Source: Dimorphilus gyrociliatus
Lineage: Eukaryota; Annelida; Polychaeta; Dinophilidae
Length of the DNA stretch: 64,000 bases
Assembly (NCBI GenBank): GCA_904063045.1
Contig: CAJFCJ010000006.1
Span: 3,798,408-3,862,407, forward strand
Reading direction: 5' to 3'
Shown here: positions 1-9,970 of the stretch, piece by piece
Numbering within the stretch: the stretch's first letter is position 1
How the letters are laid out: the number at the start of each line of letters is the position of its first letter
Notes under the pieces: model-generated
Databases searched by the model: none
Seen by the model: only the letters and a program-made list of their open reading frames with translations
What the model was told of the DNA's origin: nothing
Translations under genes and position numbers: made by a program

Positions 1-3000
1 ATATTCATATTAATAAAGGGCTTAAACAGACTTTCAACTAACCTTGAACTATTCCCCAAGGATATTGTCTAGCTCTGATAGTTTTACCACCTTGCTTAAT
101 CTCTTCCGTGCTACCGACAACCGCAAAAGGCATATCCTCCTAAAGTAGGTGATAAAAAAGAAACGTATTATTATAGAATAACAATGATTACTTGTAATAA
201 ATAGTTACATTGAATTTCTGATTAGCTTTGGCAACGATTGGGTCGTCAGTTGGACACTGATATATATGAACTTTATGCTCTTTAAGTTTTTGAATGATAT
301 TTGTCTTAAATTGCAGTAATTCCGGCTTAGTAATGGAATCGGCCTTGGCAATTATTGGAATTATATTGACTCTCTTTTCAAGAGCTTTCATAGTGGCAAT
401 GTCCAATTCCTTTAGTCTATAAAATGTAAATAAAAGGATAATAGTCAAGAAAACAGTTTATTAACTAAATTTACAAGGAGAGACACTTACGTTAAGCCGG
501 TTGGAGGAATGAAATATAAGCAAACATGAACCCTGGTATCGTGATAGGCGTGTAAAGCTCGTCTAACTTTTAACTCTTCTTGTAGATAGGATTCGAACTG
601 ATCTTCAATATATTTGACAATAGGTTTGTAACTGTTGAATAATTCCACTTATAAATTAGCATAAATCGATGATAAATGAAATATTCTACCTTTCTGATTT
701 GTCTATTTGGTCTGAGAAATTAACAGTATCAATAATAGTTAACTTTAAACGAACTTGCTTCTCTTGCATATCTATAAAAATACATAGTTGAAATATTATA
801 GTTAATACATATTGACATAGTTTAACATCTTTACCATGTCTATGCTCTTTTAGAGTAACTTCATTGTCATTGTGGGCAGCTGGTTTTGTATCAAAGTTCT
901 TCCTGAACAAAGTATCCATTAAAGTAGATTTTCCAATACCAGTTTCGCCTGTATTGTGAAGAATAGAATATAGTAAAAGATATCTAATTACTCTACTATT
1001 ACTGTCGGCAAAATATGCGAAAAATATACGAGATCGATAAGCTATTATAGATTCGAACCTACACATAGTATATTGAAATAATAGTAATTTGTTGCTTCAC
1101 TCCTCCATACTTGATCAGCTAAAGATTCGTTATCAAATACTATCATTTCATCTCTATTAAAAGATTTATATGCTGTTGGATCCTGTGCAATCATATCCTG
1201 AGTAAAATTTGAAGAATTTTTATTAAAAGCAGTCCTGAGTGATATATTAATATCATGAGAGCCGGCTGTACTATTTGCCGAATCAGAGATATCCATTGAT
1301 TGCATGCAATCTTCGTCAACTGTTAATGTATCTCCTAAACTCCTATGAGTAGAGGCTCTTTCATTAAATTCAACTATTAATGAATTGTCAACAAACGAAT
1401 CAGATTGATCAAACGTAAAACATCTACTTGTTAATTCACTGGTATTGCTAATAAACGATACGGGCTCCTCTCCCCTTGAATCGTTGCGAACCTTTTTGTG
1501 CATATGAACTTTTAAGAGATTCAATCGAGCGCCAGTCAGATGGCGCCTCGATAATAATAAGGTGATTTAATAGGTTATTTTTTTTTTTTGAATGTTTGAA
1601 AAATGATCTATTGCAAATTTCAAAATGGAATTTTGTCTTTTATCCTACAATTGTAAGCCCTACAGATCTTTATATTTTATACAAGATTGACATAACGTTT
1701 ACCTAGGCATAGTATATTAAGTGGAAATCCTCTTTCGACACATTTATTTACCAATTGATCTGGCAAAAGATCAAAACCAACGGGATCTTTGTCGGATATG
1801 ATGTATTCTTTGACACTATTACCATTGACCGCTGATTTGGATTCTTGCTTTCTAGGAGCCTGAGTTGGAGGTGCGGGTGGCTGTTAAATAAATATTTAAA
1901 AGTAATTTTTTTGTATTTTATAAACTTAAATAAACATGGCCAAATTTTTTTTTACAACTCATTTCGTATCTTTGTTTAATGAAATAGAATGAACACTAAT
2001 AGCACCAATTGGACGGGAAGGAAAAAAAGGAGGGAAAAAAGGGGAAAAAAGTCAAGGAACTTTCGAAGAAAATACAATATATATATATAAAAGAAATATG
2101 CTTGAATAAAATCGTAAAAGTAACGTTTTATAACTCAGTTTTAAATCTTAATGAATGTCTAAACTTGTTCAAATTTATGGCATAATACGTTTCGATCTCT
2201 TCTAAGAATCTCTCTTCTAATCCTGCAAATATGTTTGTCAGAGAAAAATGTATTGCTCTATCCCTTTCAGGTGATGAAACACCCATTAGACTTTCCATTT
2301 CATTTAAAGTCATTCTTAGGGCAGTATTCCATTCTGTGCATTCGATATCTAGTAAACTATTCATTTTCCACACATCTAAGGTTCCTATTCTACTAGTCGG
2401 TAGAAAATTAGTCACTCTATCATCTATATGTATATCTACTTTTCTCCTTAGGATCTTAGTCATGTCGATGAGAATACTATGCAAATTGAAAGAGCGCTTG
2501 TAAGCTAAGTTTATGGCTTGGTCTCTAATAAAAGTTCCCAAATCTAATATTTGAGCGATGCTCTTTGCAATATCTTTTGAATAGATTAGACTGAAGGTAA
2601 ACCACGAATTCGAAACTGTAACAGGCTTCACTTTGTTCGATCTGAGCCACAAAAGATAGGCCCACAACTGTTTATTATCAGAGCTAATAACGTCTGGAAC
2701 CCTAAAAAGGACGAATGGAATGCCGCCATTCATTCTCTGAATCACAAGGGAATTTTCGATGCTTAGTATTTTTCTTGCATTATCTGAGAATCCACTAGAT
2801 GGAAGGAGGATAGATAAATCCGTTTCTTTCCATCTCTTTACGCTCTTTCTGTCACTGCTTTCGTAGATAATATCCTTCGATATGCGTATGTATAATTGAA
2901 GATTGCGATGGGATGCTATTGTTTGATTTACTCTGTTTTCAAGCCGTAAATCGATGAGAACTGAAGTTGAAGTTAAACTGTTTGCATCGCAATCGAATAG

Positions 3001-3297
3001 ATCCACTGATTCTTCGCCAATCTCCATCAAATGCTTCTTCAATAATGTACTTGAAAGTGTATCATTTCCTACTATTGCGATTTTAAGATTTCTCGATGAA
3101 GAAAATAAAGAACAGAAAAGTAAAAAAATGGGAATGAGCATGGCTCAAAGGACCAATGAGAGGCTATAGAGCGAATGAGTCAGTGAGAGTTGCCTTAACC
3201 ATATATAGATATCTTTTCTGTGTAAAAATTAGCCAGTATTTATATTTAATTACTTACAGGAGCTTTGGGAGGGCCTTTCAACACATCCGGTCCAGAC
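1..3297 (-). CDS. Septin GTPase, 3' end cut by window edge
   Basis: Filament-forming cytoskeletal GTPase that acts at the cell cortex and in cytokinesis. Exons read on the minus strand: 3256-3297, 1703-1880, 835-948, 690-771, 491-631, 209-416, 43-139; the coiled-coil end lies outside the window. Seen: the P-loop GETGIGKST at the start of the 835-948 exon, the G4-type motif AKAD in 209-416, and the septin-unique stretch around residues VVGSTEE and RARQYPWG in 43-139. The family match is to the SEPT6/8/10/11 group, since the NILC(V/L)GETGIGKS context is typical. All joins keep frame. A second possible first exon at 1059-1503 splices into the same P-loop exon, and an unrelated intronless gene sits in the first intron. 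Confident on family, less on exact subgroup. Confidence 0.93.
1059..1503 (-). other. Alternative first coding exon of the septin gene
   Basis: An open exon starting at the ATG at 1501-1503 ends in residues FNILCVG with a GT donor in the same phase (1) as the 1703-1880 exon, which ends LNILCLG. Either can join the P-loop exon at 948. It encodes a distinct N-terminus of about 148 residues, rich in Ser/Thr/Asp/Asn, with a degenerate version of the septin polybasic-region lead-in ([20 protein letters not shown]). This implies an internal promoter between 1504 and 1702. The upstream frame stays open past 1503, so the true 5' end is uncertain. Confidence 0.75.
1533..1546 (+). promoter_or_regulatory. 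CTCF-like site upstream of alternative septin exon
   Basis: CAGTCAGATGGCGC matches 11 of 14 positions of CCASYAGRKGGCRS, including the whole AGRKGGCRS core. It lies 30-43 bp upstream of the ATG of exon 1059-1503, and is part of an imperfect palindrome (GGCGCCATCTGACTGGCGC on the other strand). Confidence 0.4.
2128..3141 (-). CDS. Intronless divergent NAD(P)-epimerase/SDR-like protein nested in septin intron 1
   Basis: A single-exon ORF of 337 residues lying wholly within the intron between septin exons 3256-3297 and 1703-1880, on the same strand. The N-terminus [13 protein letters not shown] looks like a signal peptide or membrane anchor. It is followed by a Rossmann-like beta strand (LKIAIVG) and, around residues 140-150, [11 protein letters not shown], which resembles the LR(x)P(D)V segment of extended SDRs. 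Only the first glycine of the expected GxxGxxG is visible and I find no clean YxxxK, so catalytic activity is doubtful. The intronless form in an intron-rich genome suggests a retrocopy or an old nested gene. Family assignment is tentative. Confidence 0.6.
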   Translation of the reverse strand: MLIPIFLLFCSLFSSSRNLKIAIVGNDTLSSTLLKKHLMEIGEESVDLFDCDANSLTSTSVLIDLRLENRVNQTIASHRNLQLYIRISKDIIYESSDRKSVKRWKETDLSILLPSSGFSDNARKILSIENSLVIQRMNGGIPFVLFRVPDVISSDNKQLWAYLLWLRSNKVKPVTVSNSWFTFSLIYSKDIAKSIAQILDLGTFIRDQAINLAYKRSFNLHSILIDMTKILRRKVDIHIDDRVTNFLPTSRIGTLDVWKMNSLLDIECTEWNTALRMTLNEMESLMGVSSPERDRAIHFSLTNIFAGLEERFLEEIETYYAINLNKFRHSLRFKTEL

Positions 3298-3600
3298 ATA
3301 ATATCTCTATTTAAATTCAACCGGCTGCAATTAGTAAAATCAAAAACAAAAAACAACGATATGATTGGGGCAATTCCGGGTTTCACAAGGTTTAATTTTA
3401 GACTGGTCTGTGCTCCTCTACCATAAAGACATAAATATATATTTAACTTTTAAAATATTTTTATTAAAAAATTAATTCTCCTTTTAAATAATTAGGAATA
3501 AACAAAATATGCGAAAATAATTCGAATTTTCAATATGCAGCCATACTAAAAATTAGAAATGGCGGTGTAAACAAATTAAAAAATTTTTAGCTGAATATAA
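3256..3600. promoter_or_regulatory. Divergent promoter region between septin and the 3604 gene
   Basis: This holds the first septin coding exon (3256-3297, minus) and the upstream region of the plus-strand gene at 3604. A YY1-like AAATGGCGG element lies near 3557-3565, about 40 bp before the plus-strand start codon. The rest is AT-rich with no gene seen. Confidence 0.4.
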
Positions 3601-3603
3601 AAT

Positions 3604-4836
3604 ATGCCAAAATCTAGCCGATCTCAAATTAGAGCGGCGAGAAGAGCGTCCGAAATTGCTAAACAACGACGACAGATTAATAAACTATCCAATCATTTAA
3701 ATGAAGAAACACCCGTACTTCTAAATGAAAATCAATTAAGTAGGAATAGCGGAGGACACAAAGAGTCAGAAAAAGTAGTTGAAACAATTATTGAACTGCC
3801 AGAAGGTGAGTTTTCTATTTTAAAGACATTTCGAGACAAATAGATAAAAGCAAAAATTTCTCCAGGCAAAGATTTTACAATTCATGCAGAGCGTGAAGAA
3901 GGAGAGTTCAAATCACTTCATATTAAAGAAAAGGAAAAGAATTCCAATTGTGACAATTGCTTTAAATTAAAGCAAACCATTAAGGCTTTAAGACGCAAAA
4001 TATTACATATTCAAGCATTATCGTCTAAGAAACCACGAGAAAAGAAGAGGTATGAAATTTATACTGATATGAAAATTGTCTGGAAAACTGACAGTCTACT
4101 AGCGGTGAAGCGTAAAGATAAAACTCAATACTACATGAAAATTGGAATACCTCAGAAAGTTTCAAAGAGGAAAGCATCAAATGACTGTTGGTCAGAATAT
4201 ATGCACAAACTTTTACAAATAGCCAGTGGATCTATTCAGGAAAATGAAATGGCCATGGTTTTGAGTAACTATATAAAACAGCATAGATCTTTAGCCGAGA
4301 TTGCTATTGCCGAAGCCAGTATGAAATTATTTAAGAAGTTAGACGTTGAATCGTCAGTAAAGCTTAAACAAGAAATGGATTGGTCATCTTGGAAAGTGAG
4401 AAAATTTCGAAAGCTGCTGTCTGAGAGAGGAATCAAAAATTTTCTAGCCAGTGAAAAATCTATGTCTGAATATGAGAGAACTAGGCCGAAACAAATAAGA
4501 AAACCCATGGAATTGGAACCTTCTCCCTATACTGAAGTTAGTCATGTACATCCATCTAACGAAGCAGTCAAGTCTTCGTGTACTTATTGTCCTCCCCAAA
4601 TGCCAGCTTATCATAATGCTCCACAGCATTTCCAACGAAATGCTCCTGTTCATTTACCCCAAATCGCTCAAGCCCTGCCACATCATAATACAACATGGAC
4701 TAATTCTCCTATGGTGAACGGCTGGCAAACACCAACAAATGACTGTCACCATAATTTTCACTTTATTCCCAGTAATCCTGGTCCTGAACAATGGCAATTT
4801 CCACACAGTGGTACTTTCTGGAATCAACATGTATAA
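3604..4836 (+). CDS. Unrecognised basic protein, 390 residues, two exons
   Basis: Exons 3604-3805 and 3866-4836 join in frame (phase 1; donor GTGAGT, acceptor CTCCAG). I do not recognise the protein. Visible: a very basic N-terminus (SRSQIRAARRASEIAKQRRQ) that could be a nuclear signal, a CDNC-FKLKQ segment around residue 90 leading into a short basic coiled coil, a central region of about 130 residues ending in KFRKLLSERGIKNFLASEKS, and a Pro/His/Asn-rich low-complexity C-terminus. The C-terminal composition (many His, Pro, Gln, Trp) suggests a disordered region. It could be a domesticated transposon-derived or lineage-specific nuclear protein; no catalytic motif was found. Confidence 0.75.
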
Positions 4837-5801
4837 TATTCTGCATTGTATATATTCCTCTATTCATAGCGAATATCATAAAATGTTACAAAATGTTTAC
4901 AATAAAGTATCAACAATTCTAGTAAGATATTGTTACAAGAAAGCAATTTATTCAGCAGGGAAAGATAATTATATGCAAATGAGGTCCAAATGACGCTGCA
5001 TACAAGCATATGAATACTTTGTCAGATGGAAATTGCAGTGACTGGAAAAAAAAAACAATTTATAGATAATTTGAAGTACAGAAAAACTTCAGATACCATC
5101 AAAAGACTAACATAATTTAGGTTGGAAAGTTTAGAATATCTTAATTTTTGCTTAAAGAGTGTATAGTAAAGATTGAAGTTGCAGAGCATCTCCTCAAAAG
5201 AGTAATTTTGAAAGTTAACTCTTCTAAGAAAAGTTACAAATATTCCCAAGAATTCCTTTTGAGATTAACTTCATCAGTCTTGATAATTTGATTAATAGTT
5301 TAATAACATTTTAAACAGAGTTTCACAATCAATGAGTCCTGATTTGCATGAAGAATATCTCATTCTAGAACTGAGACTCATACCATAAACTGTCGTAATC
5401 TATTTTAACTCTGGTAACTCTATATATGACCGGATCATTACATTCTCTACACATTCTAATCTTGCAGATAGTACTCATTCAATGCTGAAAGTATTAGATT
5501 TTGAAATTACTGGTTTTTCTGTCCTCTTTCGGGAATTGGTTGCCGACCAGCTTATAGCTATTTTATTATTAATTATACGGACTGATGCAATAGGTAGGTT
5601 ATAAGTTGCATAACAGTATGACCCATATTGAATGAATTATATAAGACTTTGTTTTGTTTCTCTTTCTTATGCGTTTAAAGACTTCACTTTTAGTTTGTTT
5701 AACAATTCTAGAACAATTAAATAGCATATTATCGTAAATCACATAATTTTCAAGAAAATATTTAATAGGAGCGATAAAAGTCAATATTGAAACCGTAATA
5801 A
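4837..5801. other. Intergenic, no gene seen
   Basis: About 960 bp between the stop of the 3604 gene and the stop of ADAT2 (tail-to-tail). AT-rich, with short frames only and none showing conserved sequence or plausible exons. It probably holds both 3' UTRs; AATAAA occurs at about 4901. Confidence 0.5.
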
Positions 5802-6290
5802 TTAATCTTTTCTTAATTTCCTTTTATCATCTGGTGCATTTACATTTTCTCTTTTATAAAACTGTTTTAAAAGATTTATAGCTTCTTCAGCACGAACTCC
5901 GCCAATGACTTCTTGATCCGATGAACATACACTAAAAACAGACTCACAACCACCGAATCTATCATTATTGCATCCATAAGTTATCTTCTTCAACCCTACT
6001 AATTTAAGGGCTGAAGCGCACATAATACACGGCTCAACTGTTACATACAATTCAGAATTTTTAAGTACCATTTCGCTATCTAAATTATTTTCTTGAGAAA
6101 ATTTTATTACTTTATCAATAGCAATCATTTCAGCGTGTCTCGTTGCGTTCTTCGTTTCATTGACTTCGTTACTTCCAGTTGCTATACATTTATTATCGAA
6201 AACAATGACGCATCCTACTGGTACTTCGAAATTTTCAAGTGCCAACTTGGCAACTGTAAATGCTTCATTCATCCAGTCAATTTCACTCAT
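5802..6290 (-). CDS. ADAT2: tRNA-specific adenosine deaminase catalytic subunit ADAT2
   Basis: Catalytic subunit that, with ADAT3, converts A34 to inosine in the anticodon of several tRNAs. The single exon of 162 residues has the cytidine/adenosine-deaminase zinc motif: HAE at 52-54 (His ligand and catalytic Glu) and PCIMC at 87-91. The flanking NEVNETKNATRHAEM and YGCNNDRFGGC are typical of ADAT2 and its length is close to the animal protein. The start ATG at 6288-6290 lies inside the last codons of the upstream glutaredoxin-like gene, and an in-frame stop sits only a few codons upstream, so this ATG is the only plausible start. Co-transcription with the upstream gene is likely. Confidence 0.95.
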   Translation of the reverse strand: MSEIDWMNEAFTVAKLALENFEVPVGCVIVFDNKCIATGSNEVNETKNATRHAEMIAIDKVIKFSQENNLDSEMVLKNSELYVTVEPCIMCASALKLVGLKKITYGCNNDRFGGCESVFSVCSSDQEVIGGVRAEEAINLLKQFYKRENVNAPDDKRKLRKD

Positions 6291-6652
6291 AATCCTTCAA
6301 TTTTCTTTCCAATAGTTTAGGATTAGCTTTATGTTTCATAAGAAATTTTCCGTTCAGATAAAAGACTGGTATATCATACCGATATTTATCAAACCACTCT
6401 TGATTTTCTGGTTTTGTAATATCCACCTCTTCCAATACAAACTGATAAAAGAAATGTATAGTTTTACTTCAGCAAGATTATATTTTATATCAAACTAATT
6501 CTTACCCGGCTCGCCAAATGGTTTAATTCTGCTTTGGCAATGTCACAAAGTTCACAATCTTCTTTTGTGTAAAGAGTTAAAATAGGACGATTTATCGCGG
6601 AAGAACTACATAAACGTCTAAATATCGGTATTAGTTGAGAATGTTTTAACAT
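6283..6652 (-). CDS. Glutaredoxin-like protein, C5orf63/YDR286C type
   Basis: Small thioredoxin-fold protein of 101 residues from exons 6506-6652 and 6283-6441 (phase 0 join). The redox motif CELC is at residues 33-36, preceded by LTLYTKED; the cis-Pro region reads DIPVFYLNGKFLM. The order and spacing match the glutaredoxin-like family of human C5orf63. The first 20 residues are Ser/Arg-rich and hydrophobic and could be a mitochondrial presequence (inference). Its stop codon at 6283-6285 lies inside the first codons of ADAT2, giving an 8-nt overlap. Substrate is not known from sequence. Confidence 0.88.
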
Positions 6653-6865
6653 TAGTAAGTTTAATACAACAATATTCTGAATATGAATTGCAAACGTGCA
6701 AAAAAAATCAAATACCCGTTTATTTAGTATTTAATGAATGTTTTGCATAAGCAAATTAGGCTTATATCAAAAAACTTTTCGATTAAAGATAATCAGTTCA
6801 CTAGATTGTATTAAGAGAATTTTCTAAGAAAGGAAAAGAATTTTTTGATTATATGGTCATTTAAT

Positions 6866-8914
6866 TTATTTTTTTTCGAATATTTTTGCGGCTGCTGGAT
6901 TCTCTTTCGCCCATTTTTCTCCAGTATTTTCTTTCACCCATTGCTTATCACTTCTTAAAGCGGAAAATAGATTTTTAACATCATCTTCAAGAGTACAAGT
7001 TTCAACGGCAAATTCAATTTCATCATCTTAAAAAAGAATAATAAATAATTGGTTAAAAAAAAAAGAATATTAAAAAATCTGTTATAAAATCCCACAAACC
7101 AATATCAGATGTTAAACTCTCCAAAATTCTAGGTTGTTCTGTTGGATTTAAGGCCAAAATAATTCTCTCTAATGCTAATTAAAGAGTTTAGAATTAATTA
7201 GTAAACTTTAAAATATTTTTAAATTAAGCTAACTAACCTAAATCAATAGTTGGTTGTGGAAACGCATAAATTACACGAAAGAAACCATAATCAAGATTCG
7301 AATACATATATCCAGGTGTAATGCACACGCCAAATTTTAGCAAACGCTTATAAATATTCTTTTCAGCTTCGATTGTCTTCTCAGGCATATACTAAAAATA
7401 ATAAGAGAAATAATTGATAAAAACAATATTTACTTTAGATCAAAATACATGGGTACCTTAGAAAAATCTGCCCAAACGTAGAAACCGCTTATTGTATCTT
7501 TACAAACGGCTACGCCTATATCTGCCAATCGTTTCGTAAAATAATCCTTAGCTTTTTTAAGTCGTTCGTTACTTTCTTTGATGATTTTCTTACATTGAAC
7601 TTGAAAAATTTCGTTTTTTTTTCATTAATAACTTTTTCTAATGAAAAATTTACTAAAATATTTATTTTACCTCTATCGATAAATAGGGAACTGCAAATAT
7701 TCCTTATGTACAATGGTACACTATTATAAACAGCCATTCTAGATGCTAACTTTAAAACAGCTGTATTAAAGCTACATAGAACCCCAAGTCTAAATCCTGG
7801 GACAGAAAAATTTTTGCTTAAACCCCAAGTAATATGAACATACGGATTGTCGGGTTTTACAAGGCTGAAAACGCTTTGAAAACTCTCTTTATCTTCATAA
7901 ACAGTAAGGTTGTAAGCCTCGTCAACAATGAGATGTAATTCATTTCTAGATTTTAATAAACAATATGTTTAAATAATATATATTTACATATCTGTTTTTG
8001 TTTTTTTAAAAAATAAACAAAATATAACATACTCTTGGCACCAATCAATTAAATCCAAAATGTGGTCTTTTCCCACAACTTTTCCAGTTGGATTATTGGG
8101 ATTGAAGATACAAACCGCACGAACATTAATACCCTAAGAAATAATTACGGATATTTAATGAAAACATATATTTTTCTTTAAAAAAAACTTACGTCTTGTC
8201 TTGCTTTTTCTAAAGCTTTATTAAAACATTCTGACATCTTTTCGGTTCCATCATGATAAACAGGAATCAGCGAGACGTTAGGCTTTAATCCAGCATCGTC
8301 GTTGAAATTGTAATAATACGGAGCCAAAACTAAAAAAGCGTCTCCTTTATCTGCTATAGCAAACGAAATTATTTCATTTGCCGAGCCTACCCCAGATGTA
8401 AGTATTAACTGATAAAAAAGAGTGTAGATTATTTTACGTTGTATACTAAACAAGAATAACTTACGTTACTCTCTGAGATATTAGATGAAAATTCATCTTG
8501 GAGGAATTTGGTAATAAGTGTCGTTATTCCAGTTTCTCTGAATAGATTAAGGTTTCAAAGGTTTTTGTTTCTAATTTTTAGTGTTTAATTTACAAACCCA
8601 ACTGATGATGAAAAGTTAGTGTAGCGTATATGTTCTACTGATATCTTTGGCAAATTCTGATTCAAGACAGGCAATAGAAGATCATCGCATAAGGCATTTT
8701 CGGCTGGTCCAAGGTCTATTAGTCCCTTTAGAACAATCAGAAAAATTGTACAACCTAAATTTCGAACACTGTAATAACATACTTGTTTGCAATGAATAGG
8801 ATGGTATGTGCGACAGTCCGTGCTGGTTACCTCTAGCAATTCCTCAAAGTGTCCCCCTTCTTCAACATGAGCTCTGCTTGTTTTGGAGAGGAGCTTAATA
8901 TGTTGCTTGTCCAT
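6866..8914 (-). CDS. ACC-synthase-like PLP aminotransferase
   Basis: Fold-type I PLP enzyme resembling animal 1-aminocyclopropane-1-carboxylate synthase-like proteins (ACCS), whose animal substrate is unclear. About eight or nine short exons. Seen: GLIDLGPAENALCDDLL early, LTSGVGSANEI, APYYYNF, NPNNPTGKVVGK, VDEAYNLTVY and the PLP-lysine motif SKNFSVPGFRLG. An apparent frame break near 7600-7670 is explained by a 70-nt intron: IRNICSSLFIDR joins VQCKKIIKESNERLKKAKDY. The protein ends TGEKWAKENPAAAKIFEKK. The start ATG at 8912-8914 opens the first exon. Next gene upstream is about 1 kb away, so it is probably transcribed alone. Confidence 0.88.
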
Positions 8915-9970
8915 GGCTCGTACAATTCAGGTTAAGGTTTTGTATAATAAATTTCAGCAGACGACAAAACTTACGAGAAACCTTTCAATCAGCCTATTAA
9001 ATCATAACAAAGTTACTTCATAATAGTCGTACGTCCTACATTTTGCATATTTCATAAATTATTCATTTATTTTTGTCTATTTTTTATTTCTGAGCTATCG
9101 ATCTCTATAACTGATATAATACAAAGATAATATTTAATTTCTTTCGCTTACTGTACTCATTCAGTCATGACTAAGGGTTTTTCGATAAAATAAGCCGAAT
9201 TACGAAAAGTAGATTTGATAGACAATTATCTAAGTACGCGTGTCAGAAGACAAATTACTTATGGCCTGTGTTTTGCACGAATTAATTTAACGATGAAAAT
9301 ATAGGAAGATTTTATTTTAATTTTCTTGACGAAGATTGATCTTAAAAAAACAGTATACTTTTCAATAAATTTTATCATTTCCAAGAAAGTAATATAATTA
9401 TCAATTAGTCTTTGACAAATCCCTAACTCCAATATTATATACGAATAAAGTGTAACATTGTAATGTAATAAATGTTTTGACAATTCGATTATCAATTTGT
9501 TTTATTGTGTCAATTTAGCAGTTTTAAGAGCATTAGAGTAAAAAATTAGAGCGAATTACAAATGGTAAAATTTATTCAAGAGCCACTCTATTACTGTAAT
9601 TTTTTCAAGTGTTCATCATATGAGATCAAACGTCATATAAGGAAGTAAGTAAGACCTGCGGTTTTTGTAATTCACCTGAGAACAGGAAGTCACGTGAAGA
9701 TAGTTTCGTACAAATTCATACTTTTTGAGAAGAGTAATAGAAATAATCGCTTTTTAAATATTTACTTCTGATAGAAAGTATAAGAAATTTATTAACTTTA
9801 AATATTCATAATAGGTGTTGAAGAGTTAACATTTTTTTTCTCTGCGGAGCACCGGAAACAGCGTCATATTTTTCGACGCTCCTGCCTGGAAGTGAATATA
9901 TACTTTTTTGACGTGGACAGCCGTTAATACGACCTGAACATCATCTTAGACTCCATGTTTTGACCCTGAC
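8915..9970. other. Divergent intergenic region, ACCS-like / neurobeachin
   Basis: About 1.05 kb separating two head-to-head genes. It should contain both promoters and 5' UTRs. The segment 9840-9960 is noticeably more GC/CpG-rich (for example GCGGAGCACCGGAAACAGCG) than the rest and is the best candidate for the neurobeachin promoter/5' UTR. No ORF with conserved sequence was seen. Confidence 0.45.

Noticed and set aside
1040..1070. tRNA B-box-like GGTTCGAATC on the minus strand.
   Set aside because: It is the septin donor site region; no A-box or cloverleaf was found around it.
7516..7737. Apparent frameshift in the aminotransferase gene.
   Set aside because: Explained by an about 70-nt GT-AG intron that restores the conserved frame (FIDR joined to VQCKKIIKES).
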